DNA from: Sodiomyces alkalinus F11
Lineage: Eukaryota > Ascomycota > Sordariomycetes > Glomerellales > Plectosphaerellaceae
NCBI RefSeq assembly: GCF_003711515.1
Contig: NW_021167085.1
Coordinates: forward strand, 435,649 to 499,648
DNA length: 64,000 bases
Direction of reading: 5' to 3'
The notes under the pieces were generated by a model. The model saw nothing but the letters and a program-made list of their open reading frames with translations, did no database searches and was not told the DNA's origin. Each line of letters starts with the position of its first letter. The first letter of the stretch is position 1. Made by a program: the position numbers and the translations under genes. Positions 35,509 to 47,700 of this stretch are shown in pieces.

Positions 35509-35905
35509 CTTGGCGCGTGAGGAAACGGAATGGGCGTTGAACGCGAGCTTCCGTATTGTCCCTCGATTTGTCGGTGATTTGTCTCGGTGATCGCTGGTCG
35601 CTCCTCCCAGGTTCAGAAATTTTTAGGAAGAACCAGGGACCGTACATAGGTAGATAAGGAGATAAGATGCGATAAGATATGATAAAGATACAGATAAGTC
35701 TTAGGTACCTTACCTTAGGTACCTTATCCGCATCGATAGCGGAGGCAAGAGCTTGAGTGGGTCCAAGCCAATGGACTTGCCGTCGCATTGTTGATGGAAA
35801 ATCGCGACTCCAACAATTTGTTCACAGTTATTCCGATCTTGCCCTCGTCAACAACTCCCATCTTGCTTGAACCACAGCCAGTTCAATCCAACCACATCGC
35901 CTACC
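35509..35905. promoter_or_regulatory. Bidirectional promoter of UTP20 and the Cwf19L1-type gene
   Basis: 397 bases separate the two divergent start codons. In the middle, 35701-35730, is a double palindrome of TTAGGTACCTTA type. A/T-rich GATAAGAT repeats (about 35660-35700) adjoin it; on one strand these read as GATA motifs. Confidence 0.6.
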
Positions 35906-37759
35906 ATGGCTGCTCCAAAGATGTATGTCAGTTTTATAGTTTCATAGGACAGCCAACTTCCCGAGTTTCCATCCTTTCTTTCCCAAGTTTCCCAAGCTAA
36001 CAAAAAAGCCAGACTCGTCTTTGGCAGCGTCAATGGCGCGCTCCAATCCGTCTTCATCAAGGCGGCGACCCTTCATTCCAAGAACCAGTTCGATTTCGCC
36101 ATTATTACGGGAAACCTCTTTTCCGAGAACGACGACGAGACCGTTACTTCCCTCCTATCCGGCGATATCAAAGTGCCCTTGCCGACCTACTTCACCGTCG
36201 GCACCAATTCCCTTCCCGCTCGCGTCATAGCCAAGATCGAGGCCGACGAGGAAATATGCGAGAACCTGCACTTCCTCGGCAAGCGCAGCGTCACCAAGAT
36301 CACGGAAGGAGCCCGAATCGTTGCCCTCGGCGGCTTGCTCGACCGGGAGATTATGGGAGGCACGTCTAAGGAGCAGTACCTTCCTTATCACACGGTGAAC
36401 GATGCCAAAGCTCTCAAGGGTGCCGGCAAGGCCGATATCCTGCTCACAGCCACCTGGCCCGCCGGCGTCTGGGCCGGGTCTAAAGTTGCCATTACACCCG
36501 AAAACCAGGCTGCTCTTGCCAGCACGCAGGAGGTCGCTGAGCTCTGCGACGCACTTCGACCGCGCTACCACTTCTCCATGTCCCCCGCCGACTTCTTCTA
36601 CGAGCGCGAGCCGTTCGTGCACCCTCCCAAGGAAGGGAGCTTGGCAAACGACGCCGTCAGCTTTACGCGGTTCATATCCATGGCGCCGTACGGCAACCCT
36701 TCCAAGGCGAAAGCCATGTACGCCTTCACCCTTCAGCTCGGAGACACCGCCGTCCAGGCCCCCATCGGGTCGACCGCTTCGCCGTTTGCCGCGCGGGCCC
36801 CGAAACGGAAACCGGTCGAGGACGAAGGGTACAACCGATTCTCCACTGGGCACGACCAAGGCCGACACCACGGCGGACGGCGCGGAAAGCGGCGTCAACG
36901 CTCCCCGCCCCCGGGGCCCGACCGATGCTTCTTCTGCCTCTCCAACCCCAACCTCCCCCTCCACATGGTCTGCACCGTCGCCGAAGACAGCTACCTTGCT
37001 ACTGCCAAGGGCCCTCTCGCCACGCCCACGACCTTCGCCGAGCACGGCATCAACTTCCCGGGCCACCTCATCATCACGCCGCTCGCCCACACCCCGACCA
37101 TCGCCAACTCGGACGGCGTCGAGAGCTACACCCCGGAAGACGCCCAGCGCACCCACGCCGAGATGACCCGCTTCCGCGAATCCCTCCAGGCCATGCTGGC
37201 CGCCAAGTCCCACTACAAGCTCGGCGCCGTGACCTGGGAGATCAGCCGTGCCCGCAACATCCACTGCCACTGGCAGTTCCACCCCCTCCCCGCCGACCTC
37301 ATCTACAAAGGGCTCGCCGAGGCCGGGTTCCGCGTCGAGGCCGAGAACCTCAAATACCCGCCCTTCCAGGACCGCGAGCTCTCCTTCCAGGACCAGCTCC
37401 ACCGCCAGGGCGACGGAAACAGGGACGGGGACGGGGACGGCGGCGGCGGCGGTGGTGGGGATACCGAAGAGGGGATGGGCGACTACTTCCGCGTCTGGCT
37501 CTGGGCCGACAACGGCGAGGACCGCATTAAGGGCTCCAGTCTCGTCATGCCCCTGCCCCGCCACGACGGCCCCGGTGCCCCGCGTTTCGACCTGCAGTTC
37601 CCGCGCCGCGTCGTCGCTAAGCTGCTCGGCCTCGAGAACCGCCTGGTCTGGCAGGACTGCGTCCAGTCGGAGGAGGACGAGTCCAAGGACGTTGCTGCCT
37701 TCCGCGAGGCTTTCCACGATTGGGACTTTACTACGCAGGGTCAGGAGTCGTCGGGTTGA
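35906..37759 (+). CDS. Cwf19L1/Drn1 family (CwfJ) protein
   Basis: A protein of the Cwf19-like family, associated with late spliceosomes and with lariat debranching (Drn1 in yeast). Exons 35906-35922 and 36013-37759 give 587 residues. The first exon is only 17 bases (MAAPK plus two bases); donor GTATGT and acceptor GCCAG give the start MAAPKILVFGSVNG. The N-terminal part (1-240) resembles a metallophosphatase-like fold (LVFGSVNG, ITGNLFSEND, TYFTVGTNS) without a full catalytic set that I can see. CwfJ domain 1 begins at Cys311-X2-Cys314 (RCFFCLSNP) and contains the HIT-like His423-X-His425 (NIHCHWQFHPLP). CwfJ domain 2 is at the C-terminus (WLWADNGEDRIKGSS, RVVAKLLGL). An Asp/Gly repeat (about 37420-37460) is inserted between the two. 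Length fits the family. Confidence 0.92.
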
Positions 37760-39647
37760 GGTCTGCCCTGCCTGGCTGTGAGATGCGACGGGTGACGTGA
37801 CAGTTTTCCCGTCGTCTTTTTCTACGACCATCTACTCAGCCCTGGATATTCATGATACGTGCTGCCATATTGCATTTCTCTTGGCCTTTTTTTCTTCTTT
37901 TTTTGTCTCGGTTTCTTTCTATTTTTTTTTTATTCCTTGGGAAGCAGTGGAATTTCAAGGACAGGACATCGTCAACGGCGTTTTGAACGGACCAACGGAA
38001 AAGGATAAGAACAACCAGCAAGATCATGCATCTATCGGCGTTAGGGGAGGTTCCAAGTTTAGGAACGTGGTGGGTATGGGGCCAATTTCTTTACCCAAGA
38101 ACATGGGATCAGGTGGAAAGGATACCTAAGCAAAGGGATGAATGCCCGTTTTCCAAAATACGGACGATCGATCGATTTTTTTTTTCTCTTTGCCCTATTC
38201 CGTCCAATATATCACGGACAGAGTCCAAACAGAATAGATAGCATCACTTCTTCTCTTGCTTTGACTTAATTAAGACATGCTAGCAAATCAAGATACCTCG
38301 GATCTGCTCAGAAACACAATGCGTTCTTGTTTTCCAAGAAATGATGCAATCGCCCTCGCAGGTGCTTGACCACCGCTTTTCTTTGCCTACATGGTGTTGT
38401 TGTAATTCTTGTACTGCTCGGGCCCATCATAGGCGAGTACTGACATAACGAACATGCACCATGACTGAACTTGAACGGTTATTGATATTTTCCCCTCAAT
38501 TTAGAGCCAACCTAGTGTGTGTATCTGGTCCTGTGGTCCCTCGGACCAAACCGTAGCACAAAATGCCACCAAGGTATTGTACAGAACCATGAGCGTTTCT
38601 GCTCATGCCATGCCAGAACAAACAAAACAAGGCTTAACCACCCGTCTGCCCAGGGGCCAAAGGGAAGAAAGAGAAATCTCAGCAGCAAACCTCCATCTCT
38701 CCTCGCTCGTTCTTCTCAGCTGTCGCCGTCTCTCTACTGCTCTCGCATATATACACGGGTCGCATCGAATGCGCCTGTATGATGACGACCGAGTTTGCCA
38801 AATAACCCGGCTCTGAGGGTGTTCTCTCTCGTGGTAAATATGAACATCGTAAGGGAATAAGTCATGTGTGTGATGTGGGGGTATCCGGAGGATTGATGGG
38901 ACCACAAGGGCCAATGTGTAAGTCTGATGAACTGGTGTGTGGTTCCAGTTGAGTGAAGGCAGTCATTCGGCTTGGTCAATCAATTGATAGAAAGACCAGC
39001 ACCGGCTAGGCTTGGAGGAGTCACCATGGACAGCCAGCCAGCCGGAAGACGTGATCATCGCCACGGTGGGAGCGATGAGACTCGTCACAACTGCTTCGGA
39101 GCCTGAGCTTGAGCAAAAGCATCGGCTCGGTGATGGGGACAGAACATAAAAAGAAGAAGAAAAGGAACAGAAGTGTATCGCGGAAGTGCAACAGGAAGCC
39201 ACCCTCAGATGCTGAATCCAAACACTCAGCTCCTCAGCAACAGCAATGCAGTAGAAATGCGGAGCCGTATGCCAATGCGTCTAATGCAGTGTTCTGGTAG
39301 AAGAGAAAGGAAGACAGAAAAAAGGAAGGAAAAAAAAAAAGAGAAGGAAGAACAGGCTTAGGGTTGTACAGAGCCCCATGAATAGTCTATGAGGCGTGTA
39401 ACATCGTCGCGGCCGTGAACATCGGATTCGTCTGTGTACGAGAGATACCGACGGGTGCGGGCGGAGGAAGTTGTCGAGCAAGCAGCGCCAAGATTAAAGC
39501 CGGTGGTGTATATGCAGAAGAGACGCGTGCCATAAACATGCTGCAAGTTGCGTCGTACCGACAAAATTAGATAAGGCGCAGGAAGACAACCTCATCAAAA
39601 CCGCACCTCGACTGGACAAGATGCAAAAAGGCAAGTAACGGCTCGAC
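37760..39647. other. 1.9-kb spacer between convergent genes
   Basis: No supported gene between the Cwf19L1-type stop and the CDC25 stop. T-rich runs at 37890-37930 and 38177-38186 lie downstream of the first gene. Short ORFs here lack domains. The length is large for a convergent spacer, so an unseen noncoding RNA is possible but not shown. Confidence 0.5.
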
Positions 39648-41564
39648 TCAATACGAAGCCATTCGCCGCGTATGGGTGCGTTCGCCCAAGATAGGAGAGT
39701 TGCCCACCATGGCGATCGGTTCCTGACGCATATCAACGAGGCTGGGTCGGGAAATGTTGGCTGTAGGGGATTGATCCACACATGGCCCCCGTTGGCCAAA
39801 CGCAAACGTCTGGGCGCGACCAAGACCTTTGCGGCCGTTGTTCTTGAGCCGGCCGAGCTCCCTCTCACACGTCCGCTGATGCTTCTCGTCGGCCATCTCG
39901 ACATAACTCTGGGGGTAGCATCGGAGGCGGTGCTGGGCAAAAAAAGCGCTGTAACCTCCTTCTAGGATGTACACCTCCGGGTAGGTGAGTTTCGGATAGT
40001 GCTCGGCGTTGACCGTTCGGTCCTCGGAGCGCACATGACGAGCCATGAGGGGCGCGCGGTGGACCGAGTACTCGCAGTGGAAAACGAGTAGCGTGCGGCC
40101 CTCCATGGGATGGCGAAACAATTGCGACGACAAAAGCTCCTTGCTGTTGTAGTTGACTGCCCCGTCAATATGGCCGCCCTCGTATTCGTACTCGAACCGG
40201 CAGTCAATGACCATCTTGTGGTCAAAGTGCTCGCTATACTTGCCATCCAGAACATCCGCCAGCGTCTCCTTGGTGATTCTCGGAATGTTGTCGGAAGGAT
40301 CGTCAGCAATGCGGTGAGGCAGTATCAGCTGGTGTACTTCGTGGATCTCCGCGGCCGCTTGGAGTTCGGGTACAGCCGAGATGGCAGTCTCCTCAGCTTT
40401 GGGCTTCATGATGTCGGCAGGATGCTCGAACATGCTGAGAGAGCGGCGATACTGCTTTCGAGGACGCATGAAGGGGTTCGAGGGGCGGCGGCTGTGGAGG
40501 TTGGAAGGAAGCCCATGGCGGGGGCCCATGCCGCTCATGCCAGAAGACGGGACGCGGCTTCGAAACGCACCTGGTCCGGTGGCAGACGGGCTGTTGGCCG
40601 ACTGGGGCCTGGCAGGCGGCGGAGAGTTGCTCTCGAAGCACTCACTTAAACTGAGTGCAGAACTGGTGTGGCTGAGTCGACTTTCCCCCCCGAATCCCCC
40701 GAAGCGGAAAGCGGGCATTTGGTTGTCCGACACGGGGGTATTGGCCCGGCCTGGTGCGCCACATGTGGAATAACCTTTTGTTCGCGTCAGCGATGGCCGA
40801 CGCGGAGCCGCCTTTCTCCGCCTAGAGTTTCGGTTAGCGTTGACTGGCCGGGAAACCGATTGCGGGGGTTACATCAAAGTGCAACGTACTCCATGACGGA
40901 CAGTGGTCTCGGCACGTCCAGAAGGCCGTGCCGGGTAATGGGTGCGGGAGAATCGAGCATCATCTCGTCGTTCTCTCGTTCTTCGGACGAGCTTGTGACG
41001 GGTGAAGGCGAGGCCATATCCACCTGTGAGAAGAAAGGGACCTTGTGAGGAAGCGGGGAGATATCCATCGTCTCGTTGAGCTGACCGGGAGAAGAAGACG
41101 GTAGAGGAGGGGTTGTCACGTAGTCTACTGTGTGTCAGCAACCCCGGCTTACAACAACACGGCCGCTACTACTCACTTCTCGTCTCATCTGCATCTCCCA
41201 TGATAGTGGCGGTGAATAGGGCCCTTCGAGGTGTGGGGAAAACGGGACTGGCAAACCAGGTCAGCGGTCAGAAATTCGAAACTAACAGCAGAAGAAGCGA
41301 GCCGAACCTAGCACCACAATCGAGACGGAAGTTCTGAGACAGATCCGCTGCTAAGCTAGCGGCTGGTGAAGAGCCACGAACATCGTTGACGCTGAAATAG
41401 TCGGGATTGGGCTTGTGAAGACGTTCACGAAGGCGGAAGGAACCGCCACCACCGGTCATAGCCGATAGGTGAGCATTGGCGTGCGGACGAAACATATCTC
41501 TGGATCCCCAAGAGGGAACTGGCACTGGGCGGTGCATGGCCGCTAATGGCGAAGAGTGCTCCAT
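39648..41564 (-). CDS. cdc25: CDC25-family M-phase inducer phosphatase
   Basis: A dual-specificity phosphatase that removes inhibitory phosphates from Cdk1 and so triggers mitosis. Four exons, 41564-41308, 41247-41177, 41127-40890 and 40821-39648, give 579 residues; phases agree. Junction texts are CGASPVFPTP (donor GTTCGG, unusual), DETRIDYVTT (GTGAGT) and SVMERRKAAP (GTACGT, branch GCTAAC). The N-terminal half is a disordered regulatory region rich in Ser/Pro (SPVFPTPRRALF; SLSMFEHP), where checkpoint and polo-kinase sites usually lie. The rhodanese-like catalytic domain starts around RITKETLADVLDG; VIDCRFEYEYEGGHIDGAVN precedes the active site HCEYSVHRAP with Cys438 and Arg444. The C-terminal tail is basic. 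The ATG at 41564 starts MEHSSPLAAM; an alternative upstream start at 41774 is possible (see regulatory entry). Aspergillus nimT is the counterpart. Confidence 0.95.
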
Positions 41565-41774
41565 GTTGTGTAAATGAACACAGCGAGATCCTCCCTGGGA
41601 ACAGGAAGGGTTGATTAGTACTACTTGCTGGAGGCGGGCCTAAGAAAAAAATGGCCGAAATAGTGGCAGGCACAGGAGAATGATACCTGTGCTTCTTGTT
41701 CTCTGAAGTCGATACTCGCTATCTTCTCCGTATGGGAGAGGAGAATGATAAGGGAACGAGACGGAAAGCCGCAT
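41425..41774 (-). promoter_or_regulatory. Upstream ORF and 5'-UTR intron in the CDC25 leader
   Basis: An ATG at 41774 opens MRLSVSFPYH. Unspliced, it stops at the TAG at 41640-41642 (44 residues). A plausible intron 41595-41686 has donor GTATCA, branch ACTAATC and acceptor TCCCAG. If removed, the upstream ORF runs past the main ATG in another frame and stops at 41425 (85 residues). A different acceptor (CAAGTAG, intron 41621-41686, 66 bases) would put the upstream ATG in frame with CDC25 and add 70 minus 22 residues, 48 in all. Coordinates and phases are read directly; use in vivo is not shown. Confidence 0.45.
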
Positions 41775-44700
41775 AAAATGATGTTGCAGGACCTCGTATG
41801 AAGTTGACCGAACCCTTTTCTTCTTCCTTTCTTATCACGACCATAGGTCTAAGGAGATCTCTCGGTCGATTCGAGACAATCTGTCTGGGTCAAAACAATC
41901 ACCAGCGAGCCGTAGATCGATGAGGGGCTGAACGCTCGAGGACAAAGCTGGCTGCGGGGAGTCGTTCACTAGCACCAAGGCTTTGAGTGGCGATTGGTTT
42001 CGGAGTTCACGACGTCGAAGCCCAGAACGACAGGACCACGGCAGGGGCTACTGAAGCTGCTGGTGTTTGGGGACCGGATTGTCGTCGGAATGACTGGCAT
42101 TGGACGACGCAGGGCTCGAAAGATGGACTAGTCTGGCGAGTCTGCAGTTCAGCCTACAGGCCAAGGAAGGGATCGGATGAAAGATTCGAAGGCTCGCCGA
42201 CTTGTCGAGTAAGATAACCTAAAGTATGTCTGTCTTAGGTCGGCCAGTGATTAGAGGCAGGGGATGTGATGCCTGTAATCGTCGTATGTGAGTCCCCTTG
42301 CCGTAGAGAGTCCGATGCCACCCTTTCGTGTATGGAACGTGCACCCAGTGGAAGGTCTTAAGAGTCAAGAGGATCGATCTCGCTGATCTTGCACCGACCG
42401 AAACTGGAGCTGTGACCGCGCGGACGGACGGGACGGACGGCAGGAGGGAGCGAGTCGAGGGTAGCCCTATCGACACTGGAGGAGACGTCTGTCTTTCCCT
42501 GGGGTGGAAGACCTTGTGGGAAAGAACGAGAGCTTGCCTACAAGGAAAAGCGGCCTCTAAGGGAATAGGCGGACCGGGCAACGCAAGGTCGGAAGGGGGA
42601 AGGAGGGGTGAGGAGGCGGCGGAGGAAAGAGTGGTGAGGCTCGGGAAGGGAAGAGAGAAGAAAGGTGGAGGGGGGGGGAAATGATGGTTTTGAGAAGCAG
42701 TTCCAAAAGGGAGTTGACCAGGATGAAGGCCGTTCGTTAAGGTACCAGAGGCAAGATGGATGTACGAAGTACGAAGTACAATGTAACTTGGTACTTCTCA
42801 AATCCCTGGTGGTTGCCCGAGACAGAAGCGCCAGTGGACGTCTCCAGTCGGCGAAAACAGAAGGAAAAAAGAAAGAAAAAGAAAAAAATGGCAAAAGGGA
42901 ACAGGAGAAGAAAAGACGATTACATACCTAGCACATTTCCACAGCCTTCACTGGAACTACTGGTGCAGGGAGCCGGCCGAATTGGACGGAATAAAGAGTG
43001 AAAGGTTGTCAGGGAGATCGCGGGTTCGTACTGGGTTTGTCTTCGGCTCGTCTCAAAGCACAGCGTTGTCCCTGTCCTTGGTCTCTCTCGATGGTACCCC
43101 AATAAGAGCCCTGCTATCGATGATGGTCCTATGAGGGGACGATACAGGGTACAGCCCGCCGTCGTGTCAGCAATAGCGGCTACGTCTGACTTAATTTAGG
43201 GAGGTCCCATGGCAGGGAAAGACTCTACGAGTGCCCTGGGAACGAAGTGGGGAAGGCTACAAAGGGAGGGTAAGAGAGAGCTCGAAGAAGGGAGAAGGCA
43301 TGACATGGCGCTGCATTCGCACAGGGGGAACACTGTAAAGGCTGAAGCCGTTGCCCAGGGTAGAAACTGCAACGGGTACGCCAGCCGCCGGCGGCTGCAA
43401 GTCATCCCCTAGACAGGGACTAGCACCATGATGACGGAGAGCAAACGACATCATTAGTGGACGAACCTTGGCTGGGTCACGGCTGAGCACGGCAGAATAC
43501 CATTGATTATTGGCCAGATCCCCTTATCCTTCCCACTGTGACCAAACCGCTTTTGGACATGCTGGCACCCGAAAGGGACAGGGCCTGGGATAGGTATGGG
43601 ATCCACTGTGCGGATTGACGGCCTTAGTTCCCACTTTATAGAAAACGGTTGCCGCAACGATCACGGACTGTAGAGCTACGTACCGGGGCGGTGGTTTGCT
43701 AGAAATAAGCGGTGTGACTTGCGACCCTGTGAGGTGGCCCCAAGGTCCCCGCACTGTGATGACCTGTGCTCCGAGCGTCGAAGCCACGAACCTCGTTTTC
43801 CCCCTGACGGCCTCGAATCAAAGTGACGACAGGGACGCATTTTCCCCAGGGAAGACCCCTCCTTTGTTTGCCGTTGCCGGGTATCTTCGTGATCTTGGAT
43901 TAATATTGGAATCCCAAGAGCCAGCTAACTTACTTGGTTGCGGCGCTTATAATCTTTTTTTATTTCCTTCTTTCGTTTTCTTTGTTGAGCCCCCTCCCTT
44001 GTCAGTAGCTATCCATCTCATCTCATCGACCGCTTTTTCATCTCCAATAATTACAAAACATTCGCTCCAGTTGATACCATGTCCGGCCTTCGGTCATCTT
44101 GGGGTTCGAAGCATGACTTTCATGGATCAGCATCCATTGGCAGGGGGGATAGATAACTGGCAGCCTTGAATGCACGGAGGAGCAAAGGCTGCAGTTTCGA
44201 AGTGCCGTATTGCACACATGTTGCCTGCCTTACCTTATCCTGTACGAAATGCAGGTAATGTTATCCTGGACAATAATACCTACCTAGCCTTGCCAGTACC
44301 TCATGCTTCCAAGTCGAGGGATAGATAATTATTTCTGTTCGATTATGGTACGTTATTGCTGGAAGTCCTGACGTATCTTATCCCTTGAAGGAGACAGCAT
44401 CCCTCGCATCCAAGCATTCCTCCCTCGAAGCTGTTTTTCAAGTTGAAAGAGCCAGATTTCTAAATCGGGTGCACTTCTATATTCAAAATCGAATCCTGGC
44501 ATTGCATGACGAGCACAAAGAGAATAAACACAAAGTAAACAATTTCGAGGAGAACAAATCCTCCACAGAAAGACGACAGACCCTGTCCCCGATGCCTGCA
44601 CATGCATCATGTGCTGCAGCCGTGTCCGACCAGCCAACCCAGGGCGGTTGACTGGCAGCTTTTCGGAAGCTCCCCCACCCGGCTGCAGCTCTGCAGCTCC

Positions 44701-47700
44701 AGCCCGGGGCAAACCATTGGACGACCAAATGGATAAGCAGGTTGTGTGACTGTTGCCTTACGACGTGCAGAGAGTGTCTACGAATCTGTCGCCCGTCGGC
44801 GGTCGACTCAAGCGAGTGATGTGTGATGGTCATACTTCGTAAAGAACTTCTGCCGGACGGATCAATCGCATCGTACCTATCCGTACCGTCGTCGTTACTT
44901 GCCTGACAAGCACGTCAGACCGAGCTCTTTTCGCTTGGCATAAAAGTACCTACCCTGGAGCTGAGCCTTGACTCTTGCCGGCTGATATTGGTGGCCGAGG
45001 CTGACGATACAACGTACGGTACCAGATGATCCCACCCCGGATTCCTTGTCAGTACGACTCTCCCTGTTTCACCTCCCAAAATCCTCCTTGGGTGACTGCG
45101 GGGCACGGATCCCAACACGCGAAAAGACGTCGCTTCCTGGTTTCACCGGATTGAGAGACGGAGCTTGGAAAGCAGCTACTTCTGCTGCGACGGCGTGCTC
45201 GGTGTCTGGCCGGAGGAGGGTCATGGCGCAAAGGGAGCAAGCAACAATCAATGGAAGGCAGTAAATAGAACGAGGTACGTACTCCGTACTCCGGACTTCG
45301 GAATTGCAACGCTACCTCCCTCACCAGCGACCAATGTAGTCAAAGTCCCCGTTTTACCCGATTTTTTGTGGTCGACTGGCGCAGACCAAATAAATTGAAG
45401 GCCCGAGATAGGAGACCAGTTCGAGCACATGGAAAGGAATCCCTTGCAGTCTCCAATCTCGCAAGATCGATCAATGTCCTCCAAAACTCAAATCAGCCCG
45501 AGCTCCCATTGCCTGGCCCAGACCATTGGGGGCAATATCGGACAAGAAACACGTGGTGGATGAGGCTCTCCCGAGATTGTGCAAGTCAAATTGATTAGTG
45601 AATCCACAAGGCCAAATCCCTTGAACCTGAGCTCCTTGAGTCTTTGCTTCTTCTTTCTCCATGTGGCCGAGTCTGGTTACCAGACCGCGCATTAGTTACC
45701 GGCGCCATCGATGCATTTCATCATCGTCGTCCCTCTGTACAGGTCCTCAATTGTTTACTTTGACATCTGTACAAAACATTTCGACCGGGCAACGCAGTGG
45801 AGAATCGAGGGGAAAGCCTAGAGCTCTCGTGCAGGAAGAAGCTGCACTTGGCTGCATGGGTGGTGCTCTCAGTCCACCTGTACTTTCGTGGCCGACCCCG
45901 CCAATTGCGGTCAGGGCTCTTGATGGAATAATGAACAAGCGAAGATCGGGTTTGCACAATACGGTCGATCAAGTCGTGCATAAGGCATCTGTACGAAGCA
46001 ATGCATGCATGGAGAAAACGTCTGTTCCCGTTGTTCTAGCTTATCTGTCCAATGCAAACTGACCTCATATAAGACACGACGAGAAGGAAAAAGAAACTGG
46101 AGCAGCAGGATCGGGAGTTGTGTTTCTGGGTGAGAGCTTCAGCACAGTCCACGCGGGGAGTCATGCTCCAATTTTATTTCTATTTTTTTTTTCTCAATTT
46201 TGATTTTGAACTTGTTTGCTGGTTCTCAAAGGGATGGGACAGAGCAAAAAGTCAGAAAGGTACGTATCTACGGGTATCCAAGAAAATTGCATTCAACCCT
46301 GTTTTATTGAGAAATCGACCCTGTCTTCTCCACCACGTCCCTCTGAGCCTCCTAATACGTCAATTGCGCGGTATTAAAAAGCGAGAGCGGGAAAGGAGCC
46401 AAAAGCGTGGGGGAGCCTTTCCACGACGAAGTACCTATCGTAAAGCTCAATGCTCCGTCATGAGAAATCCTAATTCCGTGTACTTAGGGTAGGTACCTAT
46501 CAACGTCCCTTTGCCATTGGCTTAGAAGCGGTCGCTAGGCCCAAAAAAAAAAAAGAAGAGAAAAGAAAAGAAAAAGGACGAATGGGACCAAGGAATCCCT
46601 GCAAATTTTGTGCGAAGCCTTTCCTAACTTGGCCTTTTTCCTCGGTCGCGACGTGGTGACAAGACAAGGCCGTCCGTTCAGCTGCGACCCGTCTCTTCGG
46701 AGGCCGAGCTGGGCACAAGCCAACCAACTTGATCCGACGACGACCAGGTGGTCGCAGGGGCGGCTGATGACCGCATTTGGCGCCCTCCTTATCAGCTTGC
46801 ATTCTTCTTAAGCTCCGTCTCCCATTGCTTTTTGCAGACGCTCTCAAATGCCAACCAGGTCGAAGGAAGCGCTGAGGATAATAGTCATGCAGGCTGTGAA
46901 TCATCACTGAACCATCACCTCAACAAAGACATGACAGCGAGAAGAAACCAGCAAACTTGGGCGGCGGTAGCACAGAACGGCGCCGGACCCAAGCCTTCAA
47001 GCTGACTTGCTGTAGTTGCGGAGTGCGTATCTGTACGACTAACAACATGACCGTATGCGCGGAAACCCCATATGTGACGAGGACTTCGAGAGGACAGACA
47101 TTCTGGGCGTTCAGTTCCCGAAAACCAAACCCCCAACCCCTTTCTTGCCTTTGATCCGACGACCAAAAAGTTCGCAGAACTAATCCGACTCCGGATACCA
47201 AGATCGGACCTGTCAAACCTTCCCCAGCCGGGTCCGAACTCTTAGGCCCTGCGACCCTGCCTTGTTTTTTCACCGAGATGGGGGCCCGTCCAACCAGGCC
47301 TGGGACACTTGAAGCACGTCATTCATCTGAAGAGCTTCCTCTTTTAGTCTCTTTAGATGCTCTCAACTCTTGGTTTCCGCATGGTTGGCGTCTCTTGTGT
47401 GTGTACGAAGTAGTTAAGTGTCGCGGTCATTGTTGTCTTACCTGCCTTGTGCCCCGACTTCATGCGCTCGATGTCTGGCATGGCATGATGGTCTATGACG
47501 AGTAAATCCTCAAACGCGAGCAGTGGGTAGTCTCGGCGGTGCTGGCTGCACCATGCATGCAGAGGGGGTCATGCGCAAGGCACACAATCAATAGTAGAGG
47601 CTCTATGGAAATGGTTCCCATTGAAGCGATCGCATGGCGCATCATGTTTGTTTACTTGGAACAAGCCAAGCAGAACCGAATCCGGCCGATTCGATCTCAA

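Noticed and set aside
36155..37831. A 558-codon minus-strand open frame
   Set aside because: Antisense to the Cwf19L1-type gene, which has clear family motifs on the plus strand.
43696..44169. A 157-codon ORF in the gene-poor block
   Set aside because: No recognisable motif or splice-extended frame; length is possible by chance in a 10-kb stretch.
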